Assembly (NCBI RefSeq): GCF_026241155.1
Contig: NZ_JAPFGP010000015.1
Coordinates: 114,612 to 178,611, forward strand
Length of the DNA stretch: 64,000 nucleotides
Direction: 5' to 3'
Source: Paucibacter sp. PLA-PC-4
GTDB lineage: Bacteria > Pseudomonadota > Gammaproteobacteria > Burkholderiales > Burkholderiaceae_C
The position numbers and the translations under genes were made by a program. Shown in pieces: positions 16,401-24,435 of the stretch; the first letter of the stretch is position 1, and every line of letters begins with the position of its first letter. The notes under the pieces were generated by a model. That model made no database searches. It saw only the letters and a list, made by a program, of their open reading frames with translations, and was not told the origin of the DNA.

Positions 16401-19214
16401 TCAGAATTTCATGCGCAGGTTCAGGTAGAACTGGCGCCCGCTCTCATGCCAGTAGCCGGGGGCGTTCTCGCTGAGGTCATAGGTGTGGCGCACCGGGTTC
16501 AGCAGGTTGTTGCCATCCAAGTGGATGCTCAGGTCCTTGTTGATGCGATAACCCAGCGAGGCCGCCAGCGCGCCGTATCCCTTGTAATAGCGCAGGCCGT
16601 TGTACGTGGTGACGACACCGGCTGGCGTGGTCGGCTGGACGTTGGTGCCGTTACCGACGAAGCCGAAGCTGTAGTCGGTGCGGTAGTTCCAGGCCAGGCT
16701 CGCGGAGAACTTGTCGTCCTCATAGAAGCCGCGCAGGTTGTAGGTCCACTTCGAGGTGCCCAGCATCTCGACGCCATCCTTGTCCTCGGAGTCGATATAG
16801 GTGGCGTTGACGCCGAAGCCGAAGCCGCCAGCGATCGGCATCTCCAGCGCGGCCTCGGCGCCTTGCAGCTTGGCCTTCACGCCGACGCGCGAAGTCACGG
16901 TGTAGGTCGTGTTCTTGCCCTGGCTGATGTTGAAGTACTCGATCGCCGAGGTGCCGGCCTTGACGTAGTTCTGTAGCCGCTGCGTGAACAGGCCGCCCGA
17001 CAGCACGGCGCGCGGAGCGAAGTACCAAGACAGGGTGGCGTCCATATTCGTGGACAGCACGGGCTTGAGCTGAGGGTTACCGCTGGTGCCAGTCAGCAGG
17101 GTGTCGTTCAACGAGACGGCGCCGGCCAGCTCGTTGTAGTTCGGGCGGCCCAGCGAGCGCGAGGCCGAGGCGCGCGCGATCAGGTCGCTGCGCAGGTCCC
17201 AGCGCAGGTTCATGCTCGGCAGGATCGCCGAATGCTTGGTGCTGGTCAGGCGCGGCAGATAGGTGCCGAGCTTGGAGCCGACGATGGCGCCGGGCACGGC
17301 GCAGGGCTGCAAGGCCACGCATTGCGTCAGCGCCTGGTAAGACAGCGAGTCCACCGAGGTGCTGACATGGCGCAGGCCGGCGTTGCCGCTGATCTGCGGG
17401 CTCAGCTCGAACTCGCCCATGAAGTACAGCGCGTCGTTCTTCTCGTCGACCGCATAGCCGCTGGTCAGCGAGCGGTTCAGCACCGGGTCCCAGTTCATGT
17501 ACTGGGCGCCGAAGGCGCGCAGCTGCTCGGCGCTGTAGCGGAACAGGCCCTGGGGCAGCTGGGCCTTGACGCCCGAGGCCCAGTCCGAGGGGTAGGCGCC
17601 CGCCGGCGCCGGGAACGTCCCCGGCGGGATGATGTTGTCCACCAGCTGACCGCCGGTGACGGGGATGAAGGCCACGCCCTGGTCGGTGGCGTTCCAGCGG
17701 CCGCCGACGACGTCATAGCTGCGCTTGTGCTTGGCGCTGCGCAGGCCCCACTTCAGGTTAGTGATCAGCGAGCCGCCTACCGCGTACTCGGCGTCCAGGT
17801 GCAGGTAGTCCTCCTTGTCCTTGGACACCACGGCGGCTGCGGTGTTGCTCATCATCACGAAGTTCGACACATTGCCCATGTCAATGGGCTGGTTGGCCGA
17901 GTTCAGCATCGTCCAGCTGGTTCCCTTGGACGGGTCGATGCTGTAGCTCATATTCGGGTTGATCAGGCCGAAGGTCAGCTGCGGCTGCTGCTTGGTCTCG
18001 CCCTGGCCCTTGGTGGTGCCGATGCGGCTGCGCAGGGTCAGTTTGTCGGTGGGCGTGAACTTGAGGTCAAAGTCGTAGAAGGAGCTCAGCGACTCGGCGC
18101 CGTCGCGCAGGATCTTGTCGTACTCGAAGCCGACCACGCGCTGGGCGGCCGGCGCATTGGCCGGGCGCTCCAGGCGCGCGCTGGTGATGACGTTGCCGTC
18201 GAACTTAGCGTCCTTGATCAGCCAGCCGGCGCCCACCAACCCGGTCGGCAACGCGAAGCCGGAGGTGTTGTAGTTGTCGGCCTTGAGCACGCTGCGGAAG
18301 CCGCTCAGCGAGGCCTCCAGTCTATCGCTGGGCTTGAACTGCAGCACGGTCGAGATGCCGGTGCGCTTGCGCACGCCCTCGAACATCGCGTTGTTAATGC
18401 TGCCGGGCATGCGCTTGCCGGCCAGCTCAGAGTTGCCAGAGGCGGCCGCCTGGGCAGCGGTGATCACGCCGTAGCTGAAGGTCTCCTCGCCATCGCGGCG
18501 CAGGTGGCGGTCTTCCTTGTAGGCCTGCAGCAGCACGCCGAAGGTATTGCTCTCGTTCTTCCAGGAGACCAGTCCGCTGAGCTGCGGATCGGTCTTGCCG
18601 GGCAGGTCTGCGTAGATGGCGCCAACCGCCAACTCGCCGCTCAGGCGTTGCTTGAAGTCCAGCGGCTTGCGCAGCAGGATGTCCACGCTACCCGAGATGC
18701 CGCCCTCGGTCAGGTCGGCGCGTTGGGTCTTGTAGACGATCGACTGGCCGATCAGCTGCGAGGGCAGCAGGCCGAAGCCCACCGAGCGACCACTGTTGCC
18801 CTGGTCGCCGACGTGCCAGTCACCCGATGACAAGGCGTGGCCGTTGACCGTCACCAGGTTCAGGTTGGGGCTGGTGCCGCGGATGGCGACGCGCTCGGCC
18901 TCGTCCATCGCCAGTGCACCGCCGAACTGCACATTCACGCCAGGCAGGCGGGACAGTGCGTCGGCGATGTTCTTGTCGGGCATCTTGCCCACGTCCTCGG
19001 CCGAGACCACCTCGACGTTGGTGTCGGCATTGCGCTTGGTATCGATCGACTTCTGAATCGAGGCACGGATGCCAGTCACGACAACCTGTTCGAGTTGCTG
19101 GTTCTTTCCAATCTCGGTGTCTGGTTTGGGGGCGGCCTGCTGGGCCAATGCCAGGGTGGGCAGCAAGGCCAGCGAAACGGCGCTGGCGATCTGGGTGAGG
19201 GGGAAGCTCTTCAT
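16401..19214 (-). CDS. TonB-dependent outer-membrane receptor (Caulobacter type), amino-sugar cluster
   Basis: 937 residues from MKSFPLTQIASAVSLALLPT, a normal signal peptide cleaved after ALAQQ; AGGAG lies ten bases upstream of ATG 19214. The TonB box region is LEQVVVTGIRASIQKSIDTK, followed by the plug (DVGKMPDKNIADALSRLPGV, then VAIRGTSPNLNLVTVNGHAL) and a barrel ending LNLRMKF. It is a clear paralogue of the receptor at 792-3839 in the plug region (shared VGKMPDKN and RGT motifs). Heading a GntR-MurQ-AmpG-NagX cluster, it probably imports GlcNAc oligosaccharides or muropeptide fragments. Confidence 0.94.
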   Translation of the reverse strand: MKSFPLTQIASAVSLALLPTLALAQQAAPKPDTEIGKNQQLEQVVVTGIRASIQKSIDTKRNADTNVEVVSAEDVGKMPDKNIADALSRLPGVNVQFGGALAMDEAERVAIRGTSPNLNLVTVNGHALSSGDWHVGDQGNSGRSVGFGLLPSQLIGQSIVYKTQRADLTEGGISGSVDILLRKPLDFKQRLSGELAVGAIYADLPGKTDPQLSGLVSWKNESNTFGVLLQAYKEDRHLRRDGEETFSYGVITAAQAAASGNSELAGKRMPGSINNAMFEGVRKRTGISTVLQFKPSDRLEASLSGFRSVLKADNYNTSGFALPTGLVGAGWLIKDAKFDGNVITSARLERPANAPAAQRVVGFEYDKILRDGAESLSSFYDFDLKFTPTDKLTLRSRIGTTKGQGETKQQPQLTFGLINPNMSYSIDPSKGTSWTMLNSANQPIDMGNVSNFVMMSNTAAAVVSKDKEDYLHLDAEYAVGGSLITNLKWGLRSAKHKRSYDVVGGRWNATDQGVAFIPVTGGQLVDNIIPPGTFPAPAGAYPSDWASGVKAQLPQGLFRYSAEQLRAFGAQYMNWDPVLNRSLTSGYAVDEKNDALYFMGEFELSPQISGNAGLRHVSTSVDSLSYQALTQCVALQPCAVPGAIVGSKLGTYLPRLTSTKHSAILPSMNLRWDLRSDLIARASASRSLGRPNYNELAGAVSLNDTLLTGTSGNPQLKPVLSTNMDATLSWYFAPRAVLSGGLFTQRLQNYVKAGTSAIEYFNISQGKNTTYTVTSRVGVKAKLQGAEAALEMPIAGGFGFGVNATYIDSEDKDGVEMLGTSKWTYNLRGFYEDDKFSASLAWNYRTDYSFGFVGNGTNVQPTTPAGVVTTYNGLRYYKGYGALAASLGYRINKDLSIHLDGNNLLNPVRHTYDLSENAPGYWHESGRQFYLNLRMKF

Positions 19215-19276
19215 GGTGGTCGGTCTCCTGGATGGCGCGGCGCCTGTAAGTCTGGACCTCGTTGCCGCAGCGTTAG

Positions 19277-19295
19277 TAGACCTTTTTCTAGACCA
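19277..19295 (-). promoter_or_regulatory. Candidate GntR operator upstream of the TonB receptor
   Basis: On the minus strand the hexamer GGTCTA occurs twice, 12 bases apart, within TTTGGTCTAGAAAAAGGTCTA-like sequence, about 60-80 bases upstream of the receptor ATG. TGGTCTAGA equals the left part of the DasR/NagR-type consensus TGGTCTAGACCA. This makes it a candidate site for the GntR regulator encoded at 15535-16272. The right half of the consensus is not preserved. Confidence 0.4.
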
Positions 19296-19491
19296 AAGCG
19301 CAATCCACCCCATGAAAACCACTAAGAGGTCTCGCGAGACTCTGCCGTTTACTGAAGATCTTTTGCGGAGAATCGATATCAACGATCTTCTTAAGGTCTT
19401 GTTTTATGGTACCAATTTACACGCATTGATGTTCTTGGTCTCTGCGTTCGCCAAGGTGTTCGGCCGCAGAAATCTTGGGTTGGCGGTGTAA
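19296..19491. other. AT-richer divergent intergenic region with a 59-codon frame
   Basis: This is the core of the 361-base gap between the divergent TonB receptor and bufferin operons. It is visibly richer in A and T than the rest of the window and contains the palindrome TGGTACCA at 19407-19414. A 59-codon plus-strand frame (19312-19491, starting MKTTKRSRETLPF) is present but has no ribosome site and unusual codon use. I read it as promoter DNA for both operons, with a small gene as a weak alternative. Confidence 0.3.
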
Positions 19492-19575
19492 GGCCGGGTT
19501 CGGCGTTCGCGACAGAGCCCGTGCAAGCGATCTGACTTGCTTTACTGGTCCCTCAGGACCGAACGGAGATTCACC

Positions 19576-19863
19576 ATGCTGACCAAGACCCAAGGCGCCT
19601 GCCTTGCCGCCGCCGCCGCAATGTTTGCGATGAATGCTTTTGCCGCCCCGGCGCCCGCCGGCAGCAGTGGCCTGGCCGTAGCTGCCAGCGACAAGGTGCA
19701 CTGCTACGGCGTGCACGATTGCAAGGGCAACTCAGACTGCAAGACCAGCGAGAACGCCTGCAAGGGCCAGAACGGCTGCAAGGGCCATGGTTTCAAGGGA
19801 ATGGAAGCCAAGGCCTGCCTGGACAAGGGCGGCGTGATCGCCGACCTTATGGCCAAAAAGTAA
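19576..19863 (+). CDS. bufA2: BufA2-type bufferin precursor (periplasmic copper-binding RiPP)
   Basis: 95 residues. A Sec signal peptide (about residues 1-24) is followed by a Ser/Ala linker and a cysteine-rich core with six cysteines at 43, 49, 55, 62, 68 and 81 in the pattern [14 protein letters not shown] - [13 protein letters not shown]. This matches the BufA2 family, whose cysteines are converted to thiooxazoles by an MNIO enzyme so that the exported peptide binds copper. ATG 19576 has GGAG seven bases upstream. The maturase genes bufB and bufC follow immediately. The peptide probably protects the periplasm against excess copper. Confidence 0.93.
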   Translation: MLTKTQGACLAAAAAMFAMNAFAAPAPAGSSGLAVAASDKVHCYGVHDCKGNSDCKTSENACKGQNGCKGHGFKGMEAKACLDKGGVIADLMAKK

Positions 19864-19877
19864 GCGAAAGGCCGCCG

Positions 19878-20723
19878 ATGTCCGCCATCACGCGGCCCAG
19901 CCCAGGTTTCGGCCTGGGCCTGCGCAGCGCCCACTACGGCGCCTTTCTCTCCGAGCCCCAGCCGGTCGACTGGTTGGAGATCATCTCGGAGAACTATATG
20001 GTGCCCGGCGGCAAGCCGATGCAGATGCTGGAGGCAATCCGCACGCGGTATCCGATGGCCATGCATGGCGTGTCGCTGTCCATCGGCGCGGTGGCCGGCC
20101 CCGACGCCGCCTACCTGCGCCAGTTGCGGGCGCTGACGCAGCGGGTGCAGCCGCTGTGGGTCTCCGACCATCTGTGCTGGACCGGGGTGCGCGGCCGCCA
20201 GATGCATGATCTGCTGCCACTGCCCTATACCGAGGAGGCCCTGACCGTGGTTGCGCGCAATGTAGCTCGGGTGCAGGACGCACTGGGCCGGCGCCTGGTG
20301 CTGGAGAACGTCTCCAGCTATATCGAGTACCAGGACTCGGCAATGAGTGAGGCGCAGTTCCTGGCCGAGCTGTGCCAGCGCGCCGACTGCCTCTTGCTGG
20401 TCGATCTGAACAACATCCATGTCAGTGCGGTCAATCACGGCTTCGATGCGCTCGACTACCTGGACGCACTGCCACGCGATCGCGTGCAGCAGTTCCATCT
20501 GGCCGGCCATAGCGACTACGGCGACCACCTGGTCGACACCCATGACCACCCCATCGCCTCACCTGTCTGGGCCTTGTACCGGGCGGCGCTGCGCCGCTTC
20601 GGGCCGGTGGCGACGATGGTGGAGCGCGACGACCGCATCCCGCCGCTGGCGGAGCTGCTGGCCGAGTTAGACATCGCGCGTGCCATTGCATCGGAAGCTG
20701 ATGAAGTGGAGCTCGCGGTATGA
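19878..20723 (+). CDS. bufB: MNIO-family (DUF692) bufferin maturase
   Basis: 281 residues, a TIM-barrel multinuclear non-heme iron oxidase. Metal-ligand regions are visible in order: [42 protein letters not shown] and [19 protein letters not shown]. The family (MbnB, TglH, BufB) uses an iron cluster to oxidise cysteine side chains of a precursor peptide. ATG 19878 lies 14 bases after the bufA2 stop with AAAGG at the right distance. The stop overlaps the bufC start (ATGA). Confidence 0.94.
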   Translation: MSAITRPSPGFGLGLRSAHYGAFLSEPQPVDWLEIISENYMVPGGKPMQMLEAIRTRYPMAMHGVSLSIGAVAGPDAAYLRQLRALTQRVQPLWVSDHLCWTGVRGRQMHDLLPLPYTEEALTVVARNVARVQDALGRRLVLENVSSYIEYQDSAMSEAQFLAELCQRADCLLLVDLNNIHVSAVNHGFDALDYLDALPRDRVQQFHLAGHSDYGDHLVDTHDHPIASPVWALYRAALRRFGPVATMVERDDRIPPLAELLAELDIARAIASEADEVELAV

Positions 20724-21490
20724 CGGCGCTCGAAGTCCTGCAAGTCGAGTTCCAGGCCCTGCTGCTGGACCAGCCGCAGCAGTTCGCTGCTGCGGTCAAG
20801 ACCGGCGGCATCGGCGTCGAGCGGCGGCTGGCGATCTACCATCGGGCCTACCGTGGCCGCCTGGTCGAAACCCTGCTGGACAGCTACGGCCATACGGCCG
20901 CCTATTTGGGCGATGAGGCGTTCGAGCGCGAGGCGTGCGACTACCTGATCGCCCATCCCTCAAGTCAACCCAGCCTGCGCTGGTTCGGCGCCGCCTTCCC
21001 GGCCTGGCTGGCCGAGCGCCATCCGCAGGATCTCGACATCGCCGAGCTGGCGGCACTGGACTGGGCCCTGCGCGAGGCCTTCGATGCCGCCGACGCTCAA
21101 ACCCTGACCCCTGCCGACCTGGCAGCGCTGCCGGCCGAGGCCTGGGCCACGGTCGGCTTCGGCCTGCCGCCGAGCTACCGGCGACTGCGCCTGAGCCACA
21201 ACACGCTGACCATCTGGCAGGCCCTGGATCAGGATGAAGCGCCGCCCTCGGCAGAGCCGTTGGCGCAGACACTGGATGTGTTGATCTGGCGGCGCGGCAC
21301 CAGCCCGCACTTCCGCAGTCTTGCTGCGCTGGAGGCCGCCGCGCTGGATGCCCTGGCCCAGGGTCGAAGCTTCGCCATGCTGTGTGAGGACTTGAGCGAA
21401 CGCTTTCCCGAGAAGGACACCGCGAGCGAGGCCGGCGGGCTGCTCTGGCGCTGGGTCGAGGAGGGGCTGCTGACGGCCCCTTGCTTCTAG
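20720..21490 (+). CDS. bufC: BufC-like DUF2063 partner protein of the MNIO maturase
   Basis: 256 residues. The N-terminal DUF2063 domain shows [39 protein letters not shown] and [20 protein letters not shown], typical of HvfC/BufC N-terminal regions. The C-terminal half is a winged-helix-like region. Such partners bring the precursor's leader to the MNIO enzyme. It is coupled to bufB by a four-base overlap. Bufferin operons often end with a DoxX-type bufD; here the next gene is convergent, so bufD is absent at this locus. Confidence 0.9.
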   Translation: MTALEVLQVEFQALLLDQPQQFAAAVKTGGIGVERRLAIYHRAYRGRLVETLLDSYGHTAAYLGDEAFEREACDYLIAHPSSQPSLRWFGAAFPAWLAERHPQDLDIAELAALDWALREAFDAADAQTLTPADLAALPAEAWATVGFGLPPSYRRLRLSHNTLTIWQALDQDEAPPSAEPLAQTLDVLIWRRGTSPHFRSLAALEAAALDALAQGRSFAMLCEDLSERFPEKDTASEAGGLLWRWVEEGLLTAPCF

Positions 21491-22389
21491 ACTTGGGCCT
21501 CGTAGTTCAGCCGGTGCATGACCTCGTAGGCACCGGTGATCCTGCCATGATGGTTCATCGTCGTGGACGTCTGGCCCCGGACTTCGTGGGCCCAGGTGAC
21601 AGTCAGCTCGCAGCGCCTGACCAAAGGTGTCGTGACGACGCCGTTGTTCGCTGCGATGCTACGTTCGTTGAGTTTGATGTCTAGCACCGCAGGATCGACC
21701 TGGTAGGTCTGTCGATCTGCTGCGGCCGAGAGCAAATGGGCCGGCAACTGGGTCTCGGCCTCGAATCGGCTACCATCAACGCGCTCGCAGCGACCGGTGA
21801 GCAGATTGCGTGGCTGTACGCTTGCTGGCAGGCCCAGGACGACGGTGACGCCTGTGCCATTGCGGGTCTGGGTGACCGGGCCTACGGGCGCCAGCACCAC
21901 GAAAGGCCGGGGAGGCGCGGCACTGCTGACATGGCTGTCGGCGCCGCGATGGAACACAACGCTGACGCTGGGCTGCTCGCCGGCATGGATGAAGCTGGCG
22001 CCATAGCGCTCGCGCCTACCGTCGCTCGAGTCGCGCAGCTCGATCAACTGGCCGCCAAAGCTTGCGCTGAGGCGATCGCCGCCGCTGGGGCGTACAACGG
22101 TTGCAGCATTGGCGCTCTGGCTCAGTTGCGCCTGGATCGTGACAGTGTTGCCGCTCTGACTGATACGGTGGCGCGCACTGATGTCCTCCAGCCGCAGGTC
22201 GGCCGAGTCTTTGCAGTTCAAGAAGATGCAGCCAATGGCCTCGCCAATACCTTCGCCAATATCTTCTGCGATGTCCGACCCGACGCTGCAACCGGCCAAT
22301 AGTATGGCTGTTGCTGCCGCCGCGATGAAAAGACCTCGACGGGGCGGCGCAGTACGCCGCCGCACGGACTTCTTGTGTTTGGTTTTCAT
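21487..22389 (-). CDS. Hypothetical lipoprotein
   Basis: 300 residues from MKTKHKKSVRRRTAPPRRG, preceded by GGGAGAG. An unusually basic n-region is followed by a hydrophobic stretch and lipobox (ILLAGCS). The mature part starts with a glycine-rich amphipathic segment (DIAEDIGEGIGEAIGCIF) containing two cysteines, then beta-rich sequence without a domain I recognise. It converges on bufC: the two stop codons share the CTAG at 21487-21490. No functional link to the bufferin genes is evident. Confidence 0.75.
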   Translation of the reverse strand: MKTKHKKSVRRRTAPPRRGLFIAAAATAILLAGCSVGSDIAEDIGEGIGEAIGCIFLNCKDSADLRLEDISARHRISQSGNTVTIQAQLSQSANAATVVRPSGGDRLSASFGGQLIELRDSSDGRRERYGASFIHAGEQPSVSVVFHRGADSHVSSAAPPRPFVVLAPVGPVTQTRNGTGVTVVLGLPASVQPRNLLTGRCERVDGSRFEAETQLPAHLLSAAADRQTYQVDPAVLDIKLNERSIAANNGVVTTPLVRRCELTVTWAHEVRGQTSTTMNHHGRITGAYEVMHRLNYEAQV

Positions 22390-22468
22390 GACTCTCCCTG
22401 ATGGATTGATCTTGGGCCCATGCCCAGACCCCACTTTTTGTGCCGCGCATGCTAGCGCAATAGTCCGG

Positions 22469-22972
22469 TCAGAGAGACGGGATCGACACCGTCGCTGTCA
22501 AGGCGCATTCATCGCAGTTGCCCCCCGGCCCTACCCTGTCAATCACCAGGAAATCACTCGGCGCCTGCAGCGCCAGCAAGGGGTGGTGCCAGACGCCCGG
22601 CGCGTAGTTGATGCCTTGATCGGCCCGGGCCACGAAGCAGTGCAGGTCCTCGGCCTGTGGCGCGGTGCCAGGTCTTGCCACAACGATCAGATAGGGCCGG
22701 CCTGACAGCGGCACGAAGGCCTGCGAGCCCAGCGGGTGGCGCTCCATCAGGGTCAGTGTGGCGGGCAGGGCGCGCGGCTGGCCGCGAAAGATGCTGAGGA
22801 TCAGCCGGCCCTGCGGGCCGGGCTGCAGCTTCGCCAGGTCGTGATAGCGCTCTGTGGTGCCGCCGTTGATCGGGAAGTGCCGGGTGGCCGCGTCGGTGGC
22901 GATCACCTCGCCGAACGGGGCGAAGGCGGCGGCGGTCAGCGGCTGCGGCGTCAGCAGGAGGGGCGTGTTCAT
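22469..22972 (-). CDS. allA: Ureidoglycolate lyase
   Basis: 167 residues, close to E. coli AllA (160). The frame starts MNTPLLLTPQPLTAAAFAPF, the usual family start; then PFGEVI, FPINGGTTERYHDLA, MERHPLGSQAFVPL and QGINYAPGVWHHPLLAL, the cupin-like core with the metal-binding histidines. The enzyme releases urea from ureidoglycolate to give glyoxylate, the last step of purine degradation through allantoin. It stands alone here, although an HIU hydrolase gene occurs at 40958-41374. Translation from 23158 would add an implausible N-terminus antisense to the peroxiredoxin gene. Confidence 0.92.
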   Translation of the reverse strand: MNTPLLLTPQPLTAAAFAPFGEVIATDAATRHFPINGGTTERYHDLAKLQPGPQGRLILSIFRGQPRALPATLTLMERHPLGSQAFVPLSGRPYLIVVARPGTAPQAEDLHCFVARADQGINYAPGVWHHPLLALQAPSDFLVIDRVGPGGNCDECALTATVSIPSL

Positions 22973-23045
22973 GGCCACGACTCTAGCGCCGGCGCCGATT
23001 TCGGCGATCATCAGGGCCTTGATGTCATCGCTGCGAAGGCCCTCC

Positions 23046-23585
23046 ATGATGATCCGCCGCTTGCTCCTCTGCGCCGCCTTGCTGGCGAGCCTGCCCGCCG
23101 CCCAGGCGGCGCTCAAGCCTGGCGCGCCTGCGCCCGACTTTTCGGCCGAGGCCGCCATCGGTGGCCAGCCCTTCCGCTTCAGTCTGGCGGCCGAGTTGAA
23201 GAAAGGCCCGGTGGTGCTGTACTTCTACCCCAAGGCCTTCACCAGCGGCTGCACGATAGAAGCGCATCAGTTCGCCGAGGCCAGTGATCGCTTCAAGGCG
23301 CTGGGTGCCACCGTGATTGGCATCTCCAAGGACGACATCCAGACGCTGAAGAAGTTCTCGGTCGAGGCCTGCCGCAACAAGTTCGCGGTGGCGGCTGACG
23401 CGGGTGGCACAGTGATGAAAGACTATGACGCCGCGCTGCGCCTGCTGCCCGGCACTGCCGACCGCATCTCCTATCTGATCACGCCTGAAGGCCGTATCGG
23501 CGCGGTGTTCGCAAGTCTGAGCCCCGACGGCCATGTCGACGCGATGCTGAAGGCGGCGCAGCAGTGGAAGGCAAGCGCTAAATAG
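23046..23585 (+). CDS. Exported peroxiredoxin, BCP/PrxQ-like
   Basis: 179 residues with a signal peptide (MMIRRLLLCAALLASLPAAQ). A thioredoxin-fold redoxin domain follows: GAPAPDFSAEAAIGGQPF, then VVLYFYPKAFTSGCTIEAHQ with the likely peroxidatic Cys69, and VEACRNKF with Cys109 as a possible resolving cysteine. The usual TSGCTxEA motif is intact. It probably reduces peroxides in the periplasm. GAAGG lies six bases upstream of ATG 23046. The MipA gene follows 10 bases after the stop. Confidence 0.9.
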   Translation: MMIRRLLLCAALLASLPAAQAALKPGAPAPDFSAEAAIGGQPFRFSLAAELKKGPVVLYFYPKAFTSGCTIEAHQFAEASDRFKALGATVIGISKDDIQTLKKFSVEACRNKFAVAADAGGTVMKDYDAALRLLPGTADRISYLITPEGRIGAVFASLSPDGHVDAMLKAAQQWKASAK

Positions 23586-23595
23586 GCTGCCCACT

Positions 23596-24417
23596 ATGCA
23601 TGGTGCCCCGGTCCTGCTGGCCCTGCTGCTGATGCACGGGGCCGGGCTTGCCGAGACGGCGACGTCGGCCGCGCAGCCTCGCTTTCTGCTCGGCGCCTCG
23701 CTGTTCAATGCGCCCGAGTATTCGGGGGCCAGGCACAGCGAGGCCAGGCTGCGGCCTGTGTGGGCCTATCAGCATGGGCGCTTTCGCGTCAGCACCTCGC
23801 GGGCCGGCGGCCTGCTTGGCTTTGGCGGCGAAGCCGGCGGCTCCGGCGCCAGCGCGGAGCTGATCAGCGGTGAGCGCATCAAGCTGGGGCTGGCGCTGCG
23901 GGTCGATGGGGGCCGCAGCAGTGGCGATTCGCCGCGACTGGCTGGTCTGCCCGATGTCCGGCGAACACTGCGCGGTCGGCTTTATGCGGGCTATGCACTG
24001 AACCGGCAGTGGTCGCTGTCGGCCGGTCTTTCACAAGACCTGATGGGGCGCGGTGGCGGCGCGACGCTGGGATTGGGCCTGGGCTACCGGGCCCGACTGG
24101 GCGAGCGCAGCGAATGGAGCGCGGGAGCCGGCATCAATATCGGTGACCGCCGCCACCTGCGCAGCTATTACGGCATCAGCGCTCAGGCCGCAGATTCCAG
24201 CGGGCTGGCGCGGTACCGCCCTGGCGCCAGCGCGACTGATTTGCATGCGGGCCTGGGTCTGACCACTGCGCTGGGACCGCACTGGGTGGCCTTTGCCAGC
24301 CTGGGCGTGTCGCAACTGCTGGCCGACGCGGCCGCCAGCCCACTGACCGAGCGGGAACGCGGCTTCACCGGCGCTGTAGGGTTGGCGTATCGCTGGGGCG
24401 CTGAAACCCGCCGGTAA
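23596..24417 (+). CDS. MipA/OmpV family outer-membrane protein
   Basis: 273 residues with a signal peptide (APVLLALLLMHGAGLAET). The mature protein starts FLLGASLFNAPEYSGARHSE and RLRPVWAYQHGRFRVSTS, the MipA/OmpV pattern, continues as alternating beta strands, and ends with ERGFTGAVGLAYRW. MipA members scaffold murein enzymes in E. coli or act as small barrels. It is 10 bases after the peroxiredoxin stop, so it is probably co-transcribed. Confidence 0.86.
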   Translation: MHGAPVLLALLLMHGAGLAETATSAAQPRFLLGASLFNAPEYSGARHSEARLRPVWAYQHGRFRVSTSRAGGLLGFGGEAGGSGASAELISGERIKLGLALRVDGGRSSGDSPRLAGLPDVRRTLRGRLYAGYALNRQWSLSAGLSQDLMGRGGGATLGLGLGYRARLGERSEWSAGAGINIGDRRHLRSYYGISAQAADSSGLARYRPGASATDLHAGLGLTTALGPHWVAFASLGVSQLLADAAASPLTERERGFTGAVGLAYRWGAETRR

Positions 24418-24435
24418 CCGGCAGCAGCGGCTAGC

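Noticed and set aside
19488..19512. Possible ECF sigma promoter (TGTAAG ... CGTTCG) upstream of bufA2
   Set aside because: The match to known ECF elements is partial and no anti-sigma or sigma gene is near; too weak to annotate.
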